DNA of 13,979 nt from an uncultured Paracoccaceae bacterium (GTDB lineage: Bacteria > Pseudomonadota > Alphaproteobacteria > Rhodobacterales > Rhodobacteraceae): contig CALHST010000080.1 of NCBI GenBank assembly GCA_938038825.1, positions 1 through 13,979 of the forward strand. The letters run 5' to 3'. Shown here piece by piece: positions 1 to 8,060 of the stretch. A program made the translations under genes and the position numbers. The first letter of the stretch is position 1, and each line of letters begins with the position of its first letter. Under the pieces are notes generated by a model, which did no database searches, was not told the origin of the DNA, and worked only from the letters and a program-made list of their open reading frames with translations.

Positions 1-1629
1 CAGCGTCGGTCAGGGCTGTTTCACGAAATTATCCGTGCGTGCAAGCAACGCGATCTTCCCATTGCGGGGGCGGATCGCCTGCGCGTGGGTGCAGAGCTGG
101 CCGTTCGTGATTTACTGGCTCTCTTGTCTTTTCTTGCCACACCCGAAGACAGTCTGTCATTGGCGACAGTTCTAAGATCCCCGCTGTTTGGGTGGACGGA
201 ACAAGACCTGTTTTCGCTGGCGCATGGGCGTGTCGAAACGCATTTGTGGGAACGCTTTCGGAAAGAAAAAGACGCCCATCCAAAAACATATTCGGTGCTG
301 GAAGATCTACGTGCCAATATCGACTTTTTGAGGCCATTTGATCTGTTAGAGCGTATATTGACGCGCCACAAAGGCCGCGAGCGACTGTTGGCACAGTTGG
401 GTGTCGAAGCCGAGGACGGGATCAATGCAATTTTGTCGCAAGCCTTGTCCTATGAACGCAATGCGATCCCCAGCTTGACCGGGTTCTTGATTTGGGCACA
501 GGCTGATGAGCTTGAGATCAAACGGCAAGTGGATAGCGCGGGTAATTTGATACGCGTCATGACCGTACATGGAGCCAAGGGGTTGGAAGCCCCTATTGTC
601 ATTTTGCCGGATTGTGGTGCCCGAAAGCTGGATGTCCGGGACAGTATTTTGACCCATTCGGACACTGGGTTCTGGAAACCTTCGGCAGATAGCCAGCCAC
701 AAGTGATTAAGGATATCATTGAAGAGGAAAAGGCCGCGGAAGCGCGCGAAAGGCAACGGCTATTATACGTCGCGATGACCCGTGCTGAAACTTGGCTGAT
801 CGTTGCGGCAGCCGGGGACCTTAGCAAAGATGGCTCGGACTGGTATCAAGTGATTGAGAAGGGCATGCGGAATGTCGGAGCAGTAAGTCACACATATCCT
901 TTTGGCGACGGATTGCGGTATGAATTTGGTGCATGGGATGGACCCATCGTATCGGCGCCGGAACATGTCGCTGTTGCCCCGGACCCTTTGGACACATTGT
1001 TTGCAAAACCCTTGGACACTGTGCCTGAACGCGACGTCGTTTTGTCGCCTTCTGATCTTGGCGGTGCGAAAGCTCTATCATCGCAATTGGGTCTTGATGA
1101 GGATATCGCCATGGCGCGCGGCACATATGTGCACCACCTGTTAGAATGCCTTACAGAGGTCGAACCCACCGTGCGGCACGATATGATTAATCAAGTTGCG
1201 CCACCAGAGGGGCTAGATGACGCCTTGATTGCGTCGGCCAGACAAGAGGTTTTGAATGTCCTTGAAAACCCAGAACTGAGCTGGATTTTTGATGATACTG
1301 CTTTGGCCGAAGTTGCCGTTCACGGGACATTGGCGGGCCACACAGTTCTGGGCACGATTGATCGACTGATTGTTACAGACAACAAAATCACTGTCATAGA
1401 CTTCAAAACAAATCTTGCAGTGCCAACCAGTGAAGACATGTGCCCAGAAGGTATTCTTCGTCAGATGGGGGCCTATTCCGAGATTTTGGCGCAAATTTAT
1501 CCGGGCCGAGATATCGAAACAGGAATCTTATGGACGGCCACAGGACAATATATGTCACTAACACAAAATATAGTGAGGGAGGCGTGTGCACGTGCGCATT
1601 ATCTTGACGGGACCGTCGACGCTACCTAG
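1..1629 (+). CDS. addA: Double-strand break repair helicase-nuclease AddA, 3' part (5' end outside window)
   Basis: The frame is open from base 1 and ends at TAG 1627-1629, giving 542 residues, roughly the C-terminal half of an alphaproteobacterial AddA (family length about 1,100). Visible motifs are an IAGADRL-type UvrD/Rep segment at 61-87, helicase motif V (TVHGAKGLE, 562-588), motif VI (RQRLLYVAMTRAE, about 751-789), and a C-terminal RecB-type nuclease with GTIDRL (1351-1368), IDFKT (1396-1410) and QMGAY (1462-1476). These are the usual D, D-x-K and Q-x-x-x-Y nuclease residues. By family knowledge AddA pairs with AddB, unwinds and resects broken DNA ends, recognises Chi-like sites and prepares DNA for RecA. 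addB would be expected upstream, outside the window. trxA follows after 35 bases, which suggests co-transcription. RecB is less likely because the neighbourhood and sequence look AddA-like. Confidence 0.93.
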   Translation, partial: QRRSGLFHEIIRACKQRDLPIAGADRLRVGAELAVRDLLALLSFLATPEDSLSLATVLRSPLFGWTEQDLFSLAHGRVETHLWERFRKEKDAHPKTYSVLEDLRANIDFLRPFDLLERILTRHKGRERLLAQLGVEAEDGINAILSQALSYERNAIPSLTGFLIWAQADELEIKRQVDSAGNLIRVMTVHGAKGLEAPIVILPDCGARKLDVRDSILTHSDTGFWKPSADSQPQVIKDIIEEEKAAEARERQRLLYVAMTRAETWLIVAAAGDLSKDGSDWYQVIEKGMRNVGAVSHTYPFGDGLRYEFGAWDGPIVSAPEHVAVAPDPLDTLFAKPLDTVPERDVVLSPSDLGGAKALSSQLGLDEDIAMARGTYVHHLLECLTEVEPTVRHDMINQVAPPEGLDDALIASARQEVLNVLENPELSWIFDDTALAEVAVHGTLAGHTVLGTIDRLIVTDNKITVIDFKTNLAVPTSEDMCPEGILRQMGAYSEILAQIYPGRDIETGILWTATGQYMSLTQNIVREACARAHYLDGTVDAT

Positions 1630-1664
1630 TTGTCAGTGTAACGCCAGAAAATCAGGAGAGAGTT

Positions 1665-1985
1665 ATGGCCACAGTATCTGTTACAGACGCCACATTTGAT
1701 GCCGAGGTCCGCAACTCTGACATCCCCGTTGTCGTAGACTTCTGGGCTGAATGGTGCGGTCCATGCAAACAAATTGGCCCCGCGCTTGAAGAGTTATCCA
1801 ACGAACTGGACGGCAAAGTAAAAATTGCCAAGGTCAACGTTGATGAAAACCCGAATTCTCCTGCTCAGATGGGTGTTCGTGGTATTCCGGCCTTGTTCAT
1901 TTTCAAAGATGGGCAAGTGGTATCCAACACTGCCGGTGCAAAACCAAAGGCGGCTTTGCAAAGCTGGATTGAAGACTCCATCTAA
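1665..1985 (+). CDS. trxA: Thioredoxin 1
   Basis: This 106-residue protein has the usual length of a single-domain bacterial thioredoxin. It carries the redox motif W-C-G-P-C-K at residues 30-35, the preceding DFWAEW strand, and the conserved cis-proline in GIPAL (P75). There is no signal peptide, so it should act in the cytoplasm, donating electrons to ribonucleotide reductase, peroxiredoxins and methionine sulfoxide reductases after reduction by thioredoxin reductase. The ATG at 1665 is preceded by a strong purine-rich ribosome site (AGGAGAGAG, from 1654). It begins 35 bases after addA and is followed by an intrinsic terminator at 2007-2037, so it is probably the last gene of an add operon. 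Confidence 0.97.
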   Translation: MATVSVTDATFDAEVRNSDIPVVVDFWAEWCGPCKQIGPALEELSNELDGKVKIAKVNVDENPNSPAQMGVRGIPALFIFKDGQVVSNTAGAKPKAALQSWIEDSI

Positions 1986-2006
1986 GTTTCAAACCAATTG
2001 ACACGC

Positions 2007-2037
2007 AACGGGTCCCTTTCGGGGCCCGTTTTCGTTT
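2007..2037 (+). terminator. Intrinsic terminator after trxA
   Basis: A ten-pair stem (AACGGGTCCC with GGGGCCCGTT, one G-U pair) closes a TTTC tetraloop. It is followed by TTCGTTT, a short broken T-tract. It lies 21 bases after the trxA stop codon and upstream of hslV, so it should separate the addA-trxA transcript from hslVU. Confidence 0.85.
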
Positions 2038-2064
2038 GCAAACAGGTGGTTTGCACTTGATATA
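2036..2064 (+). promoter_or_regulatory. Possible hslV promoter
   Basis: TTGCAA (2036-2041) and GATATA (2059-2064) are separated by 17 bases and fit a sigma-70-like -35/-10 pair ahead of hslV. The -35 element abuts the trxA terminator tail and forms half of the palindrome GTTTGCAAAC (2034-2043). TTTGCA recurs at 2050-2055. hslVU is commonly under heat-shock sigma control in proteobacteria, but I cannot find a convincing RpoH-type pair here. The assignment is by eye and weak. Confidence 0.3.
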
Positions 2065-2087
2065 GGCAAAAAACGCAAGGACGCGGG

Positions 2088-2645
2088 ATGCAAGACGACA
2101 AATTTCCGGGCTGGCACGGCACAACGATCATCGGGGTAAAGAAAGACGGCAAAGTCGTGGTTGCCGGAGATGGGCAAGTTTCGCTTGGCCAAACCGTCAT
2201 CAAGGGAACTGCCCGAAAGGTGCGACGCTTGTCCCCTGGAGGTCATGATGTTGTTTGCGGATTTGCGGGATCTACGGCAGACGCGTTTACATTGTTGGAA
2301 CGATTAGAGGTCAAGCTGGAAGCAACCCCCGGTCAGTTGGCGCGGGCTTGCGTTGAATTGGCCAAGGATTGGCGCACAGACAAATATCTGCAAAAGCTGG
2401 AAGCAATGTTGATCGTATCAGACGGCGCAGAACTTTTTGTTATCACAGGGGCAGGGGACGTTCTGGAACCTGAACATGATGTGACAGCTATTGGTTCGGG
2501 TGGAAACTATGCGCTTGCTGCTGCGCGCGGCATGATGGACACCGATAAGACAGCTGAACAAATTGCGCGCGATGCGATGGCAATCGCCGCAGATATTTGC
2601 GTTTACACAAACGGCAATCTGACAGTCGAGGAAATCAGTGCATGA
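2088..2645 (+). CDS. hslV: ATP-dependent protease HslV (ClpQ), proteolytic subunit
   Basis: This 185-residue protein has the normal length for HslV. It is an N-terminal-nucleophile peptidase: a short propeptide (residues 1-11) precedes the tandem threonines T12-T13. By family knowledge T12 becomes the catalytic N-terminus after self-processing. The matching active-site residues D28 (in VVVAGDGQVSLGQT) and K44 (TARKVRRL) are present, as is the GSGGNYALAAAR segment. It assembles as two hexameric rings capped by HslU and degrades misfolded and regulatory proteins in the cytoplasm. The ATG is preceded by AAGGA nine bases upstream. Its TGA overlaps the hslU ATG by four bases (ATGA), so translation of the two subunits is probably coupled. 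Confidence 0.97.
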   Translation: MQDDKFPGWHGTTIIGVKKDGKVVVAGDGQVSLGQTVIKGTARKVRRLSPGGHDVVCGFAGSTADAFTLLERLEVKLEATPGQLARACVELAKDWRTDKYLQKLEAMLIVSDGAELFVITGAGDVLEPEHDVTAIGSGGNYALAAARGMMDTDKTAEQIARDAMAIAADICVYTNGNLTVEEISA

Positions 2646-3949
2646 CTGACCTTACCCCACGCGAAATTGTTTCCGAGCTAGACCGCTTCATCATCGGTCA
2701 GAATGACGCAAAGCGCGCAGTTGCCGTGGCGTTGCGTAACCGTTGGCGCCGCAAGCAGCTTGCCGATGACTTGCGCGACGAAGTGTATCCCAAAAATATA
2801 CTGATGATTGGGCCCACAGGCGTCGGGAAAACCGAAATTAGCCGTCGTTTGGCAAAACTTGCCCGAGCTCCATTTCTGAAGGTTGAGGCCACGAAGTTCA
2901 CAGAAGTGGGCTATGTCGGCCGTGATGTTGAACAGATCATTCGGGACTTGGTGGATTCCGCGATTGCGATGACTCGCGAATTGATGCGCGAAGACGTGAA
3001 AACCAAGGCGCAAGCAGCGGCGGAAGAACGTGTAATTGACGCGATCGCTGGCGAGGATGCACGCGAAGCAACCCGAACGATGTTCCGCAACAAGCTGAAA
3101 ACAGGTGAATTGGACGATACGTTCATCGACCTGGAAGTTGCGGATTCTTCTAACCCCATGCAAATGATGGATATACCGGGACAGCCCGGATCCAACATGG
3201 GTATGATGAATCTGGGTGATTTATTTGGCAAAGCGTTTCAGGGCCGCACAGTAAAACGCCGCCTGACAGTTGCAGACAGTTATGACGTTCTGGTCAGCGA
3301 AGAGGCTGACAAGCTGCTGGATGATGAACAAGTGACTCGGTCGGCCCTGGAAGCTGTTGAACAAAACGGGATCGTCTTTTTGGACGAAATCGACAAAGTG
3401 GCGACGCGTCAGGATGCGCGCGGAGGCGAAGTCAGCCGGGAAGGTGTGCAGCGGGATTTGTTGCCTTTGATTGAAGGAACAACTGTCAGCACAAAACATG
3501 GGGCCGTGAAGACCGACCATATTTTGTTCATCGCATCCGGCGCTTTTCACATTGCGAAGCCGTCCGATCTTTTGCCAGAACTGCAGGGACGTCTGCCTAT
3601 CCGCGTTGAACTTCGGGCTTTGACGGAACAGGATTTCGTGCGCATATTGACGGAAACTGACAACGCTTTGACCCGACAATACACGGCCTTGATGGGGACC
3701 GAAGACGTCACTGTTGATTTCACAGATGATGGTATCGCCGCCTTGGCGCATATCGCTGCGGAAGTGAACCAATCTATTGAAAACATTGGCGCGCGCAGGC
3801 TGTACACGGTGATGGAACGCGTCTTCGAAGATCTGTCATTTGCCGCACCGGATCGTGGTGGCGATACCGTTACTGTGAATGCTGCATTTGTAGAAGAACA
3901 TCTGGGCGAGCTGACGAAATCTACGGATGTCTCGCGTTATGTCCTGTAA
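2642..3949 (+). CDS. hslU: ATP-dependent protease HslU (ClpY), AAA+ unfoldase subunit
   Basis: HslU of 435 residues starts at the ATG that overlaps the hslV stop (MTDLTPREIVSELDRFIIGQ). A TTG-started reading from 2597 adds 15 residues inside hslV and is unlikely. The AAA+ features are Walker A GPTGVGKT (57-64), the VGYVGRDVEQ segment, which by family knowledge contains the GYVG pore loop, an inserted intermediate domain (roughly 110-240) rich in E/A/M, Walker B IVFLDEIDK (D248, E249), and the arginine-finger region GRLPIRVEL (R317). The C-terminus, DVSRYVL, matches the family tail that inserts into HslV to activate it. HslU hexamers unfold substrates and feed them into HslV. The transporter gene begins only 15 bases downstream with no terminator visible. 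Confidence 0.97.
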   Translation: MTDLTPREIVSELDRFIIGQNDAKRAVAVALRNRWRRKQLADDLRDEVYPKNILMIGPTGVGKTEISRRLAKLARAPFLKVEATKFTEVGYVGRDVEQIIRDLVDSAIAMTRELMREDVKTKAQAAAEERVIDAIAGEDAREATRTMFRNKLKTGELDDTFIDLEVADSSNPMQMMDIPGQPGSNMGMMNLGDLFGKAFQGRTVKRRLTVADSYDVLVSEEADKLLDDEQVTRSALEAVEQNGIVFLDEIDKVATRQDARGGEVSREGVQRDLLPLIEGTTVSTKHGAVKTDHILFIASGAFHIAKPSDLLPELQGRLPIRVELRALTEQDFVRILTETDNALTRQYTALMGTEDVTVDFTDDGIAALAHIAAEVNQSIENIGARRLYTVMERVFEDLSFAAPDRGGDTVTVNAAFVEEHLGELTKSTDVSRYVL

Positions 3950-3964
3950 TCTGGCCATGTTTTG

Positions 3965-5179
3965 GTGACGACGGCCGATTTTCTTCGGTCGAACGCGCGC
4001 TGGTTGTCTGCTGGCGCGCTGCTTACATTCCTGTCCTGTTTTGGCCAAACCTTCTTTATCTCTCTGTTCGCCAAGGAAATTCAAAGCGATTTCAATCTAA
4101 CGAGCGGCGAGTGGGGGCTGATCTATGCGATCGGCACACTGGCATCCGCCGCGGTTATGGTCTGGGCGGGAAGTTTAACGGATGTTTTTCGGACTAGGCA
4201 TCTTGGTGTCGTTGTTTTGGCCGGTCTGGCTGTGTCGTGCTTGATCATGGCGATCAATCCATTTGCATCCGCATTGGTCGGGGCCATCTTCCTGTTGCGG
4301 TTATTTGGCCAAGGCATGGCAAGTCACACTGCAATTGTAGCCATGTCTCGTTGGTTTGTAGCGACGCGGGGCAGGGCGCTTGCTGTTTGTGCTCTTGGGT
4401 TTACAATTGGAGAGGCTATTTTTCCCATCTTGTTTGTCTCGCTTTTGGGCTTCATTGACTGGCGGTTTTTGTGGGTCGTTGCAGCAATTTTTGCGGTTGC
4501 TGGAATCCCGTTGCTGTCCACGCTTTTGCGGACAGAACGTCATCCGAAACAAGTGGCGGAAGAAACACAAAGCACGGGAATGCTGGACAAGCATTGGACA
4601 AGACTGGATGTGCTGCGCCATCCGCTGTTTTGGCTGATGATCCCGGCGCTGCTTGGTCCTTCGGCATTTAATACAGCGTTCTTTTTTCACCACGTTCATT
4701 TCGCCGAACTAAAAGGGTGGAGCCACATAGCCTTAGTTGCGTTTTTTCCTGTGTATACTGTCTGTACGGTCGGTGCGATGTTGGTGTCTGGTCGCGCGCT
4801 TGACCGGTTTGGAACGGCGCGGTTGTTGCCGTTCTATCAGGTGCCAATGATCGCCGCCTTTTTGACCTTTGCTGCCACAACCGGATTTACCGGATTAGTC
4901 TGCGGGTTGTTTTTCTTGGCGTTGACCAGCGGTGCAAACTCGACCTTACCAAATGCATTCTGGGCTGAGTTTTATGGAACCCGACATTTGGGCGCGATCA
5001 AGTCGATGGCAACGGCCATCATGGTGCTTGGATCTGCCATTGGGCCGGGGGTCACGGGCTTTTTCATGGATCAGAATGTATCGCTGGACATCCAATACCA
5101 GTTCGTGGCTGGTTTCTTTGTTCTGACAACTGTTTCGATGTGGATTGGAATTCGGCTTTACCGGGATCTACGCAAGTAG
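3965..5179 (+). CDS. Major facilitator superfamily transporter, substrate unknown
   Basis: The 404-residue protein has about twelve hydrophobic segments and the normal MFS length. The loop after the second helix reads GSLTDVFRTRHLG, a degenerate copy of MFS motif A. The pseudo-symmetrical loop in the second half reads GRALDRFGTARLL. These support an inner-membrane secondary transporter, but nothing visible indicates a substrate. I chose GTG 3965 as start, giving MTTADFLRSNARWL just before the first helix. TTG 3962 is an equally in-frame option one codon earlier. No good ribosome site precedes either, and translation may be coupled to hslU, whose stop is 15 bases upstream. The 3' end overlaps the convergent smr gene by 22 bases. 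Confidence 0.85.
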   Translation: MTTADFLRSNARWLSAGALLTFLSCFGQTFFISLFAKEIQSDFNLTSGEWGLIYAIGTLASAAVMVWAGSLTDVFRTRHLGVVVLAGLAVSCLIMAINPFASALVGAIFLLRLFGQGMASHTAIVAMSRWFVATRGRALAVCALGFTIGEAIFPILFVSLLGFIDWRFLWVVAAIFAVAGIPLLSTLLRTERHPKQVAEETQSTGMLDKHWTRLDVLRHPLFWLMIPALLGPSAFNTAFFFHHVHFAELKGWSHIALVAFFPVYTVCTVGAMLVSGRALDRFGTARLLPFYQVPMIAAFLTFAATTGFTGLVCGLFFLALTSGANSTLPNAFWAEFYGTRHLGAIKSMATAIMVLGSAIGPGVTGFFMDQNVSLDIQYQFVAGFFVLTTVSMWIGIRLYRDLRK

Positions 5180-5742
5180 ACATAATACGCCCCGCTGCCG
5201 CCATGGCTGATATGGGCTTGGGTGATTTGCAGAACAACCGACGACAGTGGTGGTAATCGCAACCATTCTGGAACTTGGTGGCGCAGAACACCAAATCGCA
5301 CAGGAATGGGGCCGCCATCGTCTCGATGTTTGCCTTTTCCAGTAATCACCAGCAACAAGCGTTTTCCCGAGCCGTGTGAAGACAACACAAATCGCGTCAA
5401 CATTCCATGCGCGCGGTCCGCTGTCATTCCGTGCAAGTCGATGCGGGCATCGGGTTTGAGTTTACCGCGTTGCATCTGCTTAAACGCTTTGCGATCCATT
5501 TGGACCGCTTGGTGGCTTAGGCTTTGTTGAAGGGTCGCGCCCAAATCGTCTTTGAGTGGTCGCTTGCCGCCTTCTAACTTACTCGGCAACTTTGGTACAA
5601 ACATGCGTTGTTCAGGTTCCACACGTTTAGGTGGCGGAGTTGTCAACTGATCCGTCGGATTCACGTTTTTCATCGGGGAAACCCGGTCTGCGACTTGTTT
5701 CCACAGGTCGAGTTCTTCTTTGCGCAGCTTGCGGCCGGTCAT
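5158..5742 (-). CDS. Smr (small MutS-related) domain protein
   Basis: This is a 194-residue protein. Residues 1-95 are a charged, proline-containing, probably flexible N-terminal part. Residues about 100-191 form a Smr domain with the signature DLHG (102-105), TGKG (134-137) and the terminal HGGSGAYYVYL strand. Stand-alone Smr proteins are nicking endonucleases or nucleic-acid binding proteins related to the C-terminus of MutS2. Some act on DNA and some on mRNA at stalled ribosomes, so the cellular role here is not settled. The ATG overlaps the mltA stop codon by four bases (ATGA on the minus strand), pointing to translational coupling as the last gene of timA-mltA-smr. Its last 22 bases overlap the opposing MFS gene. 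Confidence 0.9.
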   Translation of the reverse strand: MTGRKLRKEELDLWKQVADRVSPMKNVNPTDQLTTPPPKRVEPEQRMFVPKLPSKLEGGKRPLKDDLGATLQQSLSHQAVQMDRKAFKQMQRGKLKPDARIDLHGMTADRAHGMLTRFVLSSHGSGKRLLLVITGKGKHRDDGGPIPVRFGVLRHQVPEWLRLPPLSSVVLQITQAHISHGGSGAYYVYLRRSR

Positions 5743-6797
5743 ATCGCGCTTTCCGGCAGCAGCGCATAAGCGCGTTGAATTGGGAGCAGAACAACCATGC
5801 GACCTGGATCTTTTAGGCGACCTGCTTCGCGTCCGGCCTCATCACCCGTGCCAAAGAAGATGTCTGCGCGTTGTGCGCCCTTGATCGCGGATCCGGTATC
5901 TTGTGCAACCATCAAACGCGTGATCGGGGATTGGCCTTCTTTTTCGATCCAGACAGGTGCGCCGAGTGGTGTGAATTTCGGATCAACAGCAACAGTCCGT
6001 AATGTTGTGATGGACCTGTTCATCGCGCCAAGCGGACCTTTTTCAGCGGGAACGCGGTTCACCTCGCGGAAGAAAACGTAGGATGGATTGTGAAACAGAA
6101 GTTCCTGCCCCAGAACCGGATTGCGACGCACCCAGTTTTTGATCACTTCTGCGCTGACCTGGTGACTTTCATATGTGCCACGGCGCACAAGCTCTTGCCC
6201 AATGGATCTGTATGGATGGCCATTCGCGCCTGCATATCCGACACGAAGGACTCCGCCTTCATCCAGACGAATGCGGCCCGAGCCCTGTATTTGAAGAAAG
6301 AACAGTTCCACCGGATCATCAACATAAGCAATTTCCAAACCACGCCCAGCCATTGCCCCACCTTGCAGGATCTGGCGGCGTGTCAACCAAGGCTTGTTGG
6401 CAGCTTCGCGGGGGTAGGCATAAACAGGATAGCGAAAACGGGATGACCGATATCGTGAACCGTCCAGTTCCGGTTCAAAATACCCGGTGAACAGGGCGTC
6501 TTTTCCGTCTTCGATCAGTACTGGGCGAAAAAACAATTCGAAAAATGCGCGCGCATCAGATTGATCACGGGATGCGGCACATAAAGAGCGCCAGTCCGGA
6601 TCCTTCATGTCTCCACACGTGTTTCTGAAGACATCCAACGCCGCATTGTGATCGTCTTCCGACCAGCCTGATAGGTCGCCAAAAGACAAAATCTTGTAAG
6701 ACAGTTCAGATGAAAAGGCCGGGGCCATGGTAAGCCCCGAACTTATGATAACCGCCGCAAGTGCATGGGTTATGCGTCTGTAGAAACCAAAAGCCAA
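5739..6797 (-). CDS. mltA: Membrane-bound/periplasmic lytic murein transglycosylase A (MltA)
   Basis: This 352-residue protein has an N-terminal signal peptide (basic FYRR, hydrophobic core about 11-24, likely cleavage near APAFSS, 25-30). An MltA domain follows (DGKDALFTGYFEPELDGS region, about 97-114), then a C-terminal 3D domain with QDTGSAIKG (299-307) and RADIFFGTG (D312, probably the catalytic acid region). MltA cleaves peptidoglycan glycan strands to 1,6-anhydro-muropeptides during wall turnover. Unlike the E. coli lipoprotein, no cysteine lies near the signal-peptide end (first Cys is C61), so it is probably periplasmic rather than lipid-anchored. The only workable start is TTG 6797, because an in-frame TGA stands at 6804-6806 and no ATG follows before the hydrophobic core. 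The start lies inside the end of timA (28-base overlap). Confidence 0.93.
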   Translation of the reverse strand: MAFGFYRRITHALAAVIISSGLTMAPAFSSELSYKILSFGDLSGWSEDDHNAALDVFRNTCGDMKDPDWRSLCAASRDQSDARAFFELFFRPVLIEDGKDALFTGYFEPELDGSRYRSSRFRYPVYAYPREAANKPWLTRRQILQGGAMAGRGLEIAYVDDPVELFFLQIQGSGRIRLDEGGVLRVGYAGANGHPYRSIGQELVRRGTYESHQVSAEVIKNWVRRNPVLGQELLFHNPSYVFFREVNRVPAEKGPLGAMNRSITTLRTVAVDPKFTPLGAPVWIEKEGQSPITRLMVAQDTGSAIKGAQRADIFFGTGDEAGREAGRLKDPGRMVVLLPIQRAYALLPESAI

Positions 6798-7429
6798 TTG
6801 GGGTCATCAGTGCCCATTTTACGGGCGAAGGCCCAAGTGTCTTTTTGGCGCTTAATTTCCGTGGTCGAGCCTTCGATGATCTCTCCGGCGTTGTCACGGA
6901 CTGCGGACGTTAGCTCGCCCATAAAGCGAATGACAACTTCAGCTTCACCTGTGTCGTCGTCAAATGTCGCGTCAACAAGTTTGACTTCACCGACGCCGAT
7001 GAACTCTGCTTCGATTTTCAAACCTTGCTCTTCGCGGGCCTGCACCACTTCTGCAAATGTCTCGTAGATATCATCTGCCAGGAATGGTTTGATTTCAGCA
7101 AGGTCGCCGCGCTCGAAACCCATAACGATCATCTCATAGGCCCCTCGGGCGCCTTGAAGAAAATCAGTAACTCCGAAAGATGGTTCGACATCCTTCATTG
7201 CAAACAGAGCTTTTGCGGCAGCCGTATTTTCATCGACATGATCGACGACATCACGATCGGGGCCACCTTCGATGACTTCAAACTCTGCACGGCGAGAGCT
7301 TTCGGGTTTCGGCTGAGTATGTTCAGAACGCTCAAATCCTTCCCGAGTACCCAAAACGTTCTTGAGACGTAGGATCAGGAAGATGGCGATTCCAGCCAAG
7401 ACTAAAAGCTGGATCAGGGGAGAATTCAT
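6770..7429 (-). CDS. timA: Tim44-like domain protein TimA
   Basis: The protein has 219 residues. It starts with one N-terminal transmembrane anchor (NSPLIQLLVLAGIAIFLIL, about 2-20), followed by a charged linker (21-75) and a Tim44/TimA domain (about 80-217) including FLQGARGAYEMIV, the helical ETFAEVVQAREEQG stretch and the C-terminal strand WLLVSTDA. It is related to the mitochondrial import protein Tim44. The bacterial versions sit in the inner membrane with a cytoplasmic domain and their function is poorly known. I placed the start at ATG 7429, which has GAGG 6-9 bases upstream and gives the canonical MNSPLIQ start. A reading from 7492 adds 21 unlikely residues. It is first in the timA-mltA-smr group and divergent from fxsA. 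Confidence 0.88.
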   Translation of the reverse strand: MNSPLIQLLVLAGIAIFLILRLKNVLGTREGFERSEHTQPKPESSRRAEFEVIEGGPDRDVVDHVDENTAAAKALFAMKDVEPSFGVTDFLQGARGAYEMIVMGFERGDLAEIKPFLADDIYETFAEVVQAREEQGLKIEAEFIGVGEVKLVDATFDDDTGEAEVVIRFMGELTSAVRDNAGEIIEGSTTEIKRQKDTWAFARKMGTDDPNWLLVSTDA

Positions 7430-7521
7430 TGCAACCTCGTGGTAAGGGCGTTGTTTCATCCCTATGTAGGTGCACGACAGGGCCAAGTCCACCGGCTTGC
7501 ATCAGTAGAAAGGAGCCCATC
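7430..7521. promoter_or_regulatory. Divergent intergenic region timA / fxsA
   Basis: These 92 bases separate two divergent genes and must hold both 5' leaders. I can see the ribosome sites (GAGG for timA, AAAGGAG at 7510-7516 for fxsA) but no convincing -35/-10 pairs on either strand. No hairpin with a T-tract is visible. Confidence 0.4.
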
Positions 7522-7992
7522 ATGTGGCTTTTGATCGCATTCATCGCTGTACCGCTGATAGAAATCGCGCTTTTTATCCAAGTTGGAGGCGCTATTGGAC
7601 TGTGGTCAACGTTGTTGATCGTGGTTTTGACAGCTATTTTGGGCACTTTTCTGGTCAAACAGCAGGGTTTGCGCGTTCTTGGTGACTTACGTGGTCAAAT
7701 GTCACAAATGCGAGATCCAACCGAACAACTTGTGCACGGAGCCATGATCCTATTTTCTGGCGCATTGTTGCTGACCCCCGGTTTTTTCACGGACGCCGTC
7801 GGATTCGCGTTGTTGGTGCCCTTAGTCAGGTCAAAGGTTTTTGCTGCTGTCAAAGCACGGATCAACATCCAAAGCTTTGGTACGAATACGCAGGGAGACA
7901 ACCCAGAGTCAGATATCATCGACGTTGAGTTTGAGGAAATTCAACCAGAACCGCGCCGAACCCAAGGACCTTCGGGTTGGACAAAAGACTGA
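7522..7992 (+). CDS. fxsA: FxsA family membrane protein
   Basis: This small 156-residue membrane protein begins directly with a hydrophobic helix (MWLLIAFIAVPLIEIALFIQ), then GLWSTLLIVVLTAILGTFLV. After a polar segment with KQQGLRVLGDLRGQM come the conserved helices GAMILFSGALLLTPGFFTDAVGFALLVP. This pattern is characteristic of FxsA, whose overproduction in E. coli relieves F-plasmid-mediated exclusion of phage T7; its normal job is not known. The C-terminal 40 residues are hydrophilic and acidic. The ATG at 7522 has a strong AAAGGAG six bases upstream. An upstream in-frame reading from 7429 lacks such a site. It precedes secB by 68 bases on the same strand. Confidence 0.92.
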   Translation: MWLLIAFIAVPLIEIALFIQVGGAIGLWSTLLIVVLTAILGTFLVKQQGLRVLGDLRGQMSQMRDPTEQLVHGAMILFSGALLLTPGFFTDAVGFALLVPLVRSKVFAAVKARINIQSFGTNTQGDNPESDIIDVEFEEIQPEPRRTQGPSGWTKD

Positions 7993-8060
7993 AGCCAACC
8001 GTTGAGGACTGCGTCGCAACCTGTTAGAGCAACCGGCGACAGTTAATTCGGAGAATTCCA

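Noticed and set aside
85..1629. AddA beginning at ATG 85
   Set aside because: The frame is open to base 1 and the residues before 85 match the helicase (IAGADRL); this is an internal methionine of a truncated gene.
2597..2641. 15-residue N-terminal extension of HslU
   Set aside because: It lies inside hslV and starts with TTG; the ATG overlapping the hslV stop gives the canonical start and length.
3221..3772. Long minus-strand frame opposite hslU (183 residues)
   Set aside because: It lies entirely antisense to a well-conserved HslU, has no recognisable domain, and is best explained as a codon-bias shadow.
7430..7492. 21-residue N-terminal extension of TimA
   Set aside because: ATG 7429 has a proper ribosome site and begins just before the transmembrane anchor; the extension lies in the divergent control region.
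7429..7521. 31-residue N-terminal extension of FxsA
   Set aside because: It starts without a ribosome site inside the divergent region; ATG 7522 has a strong AAAGGAG and the family-typical start.
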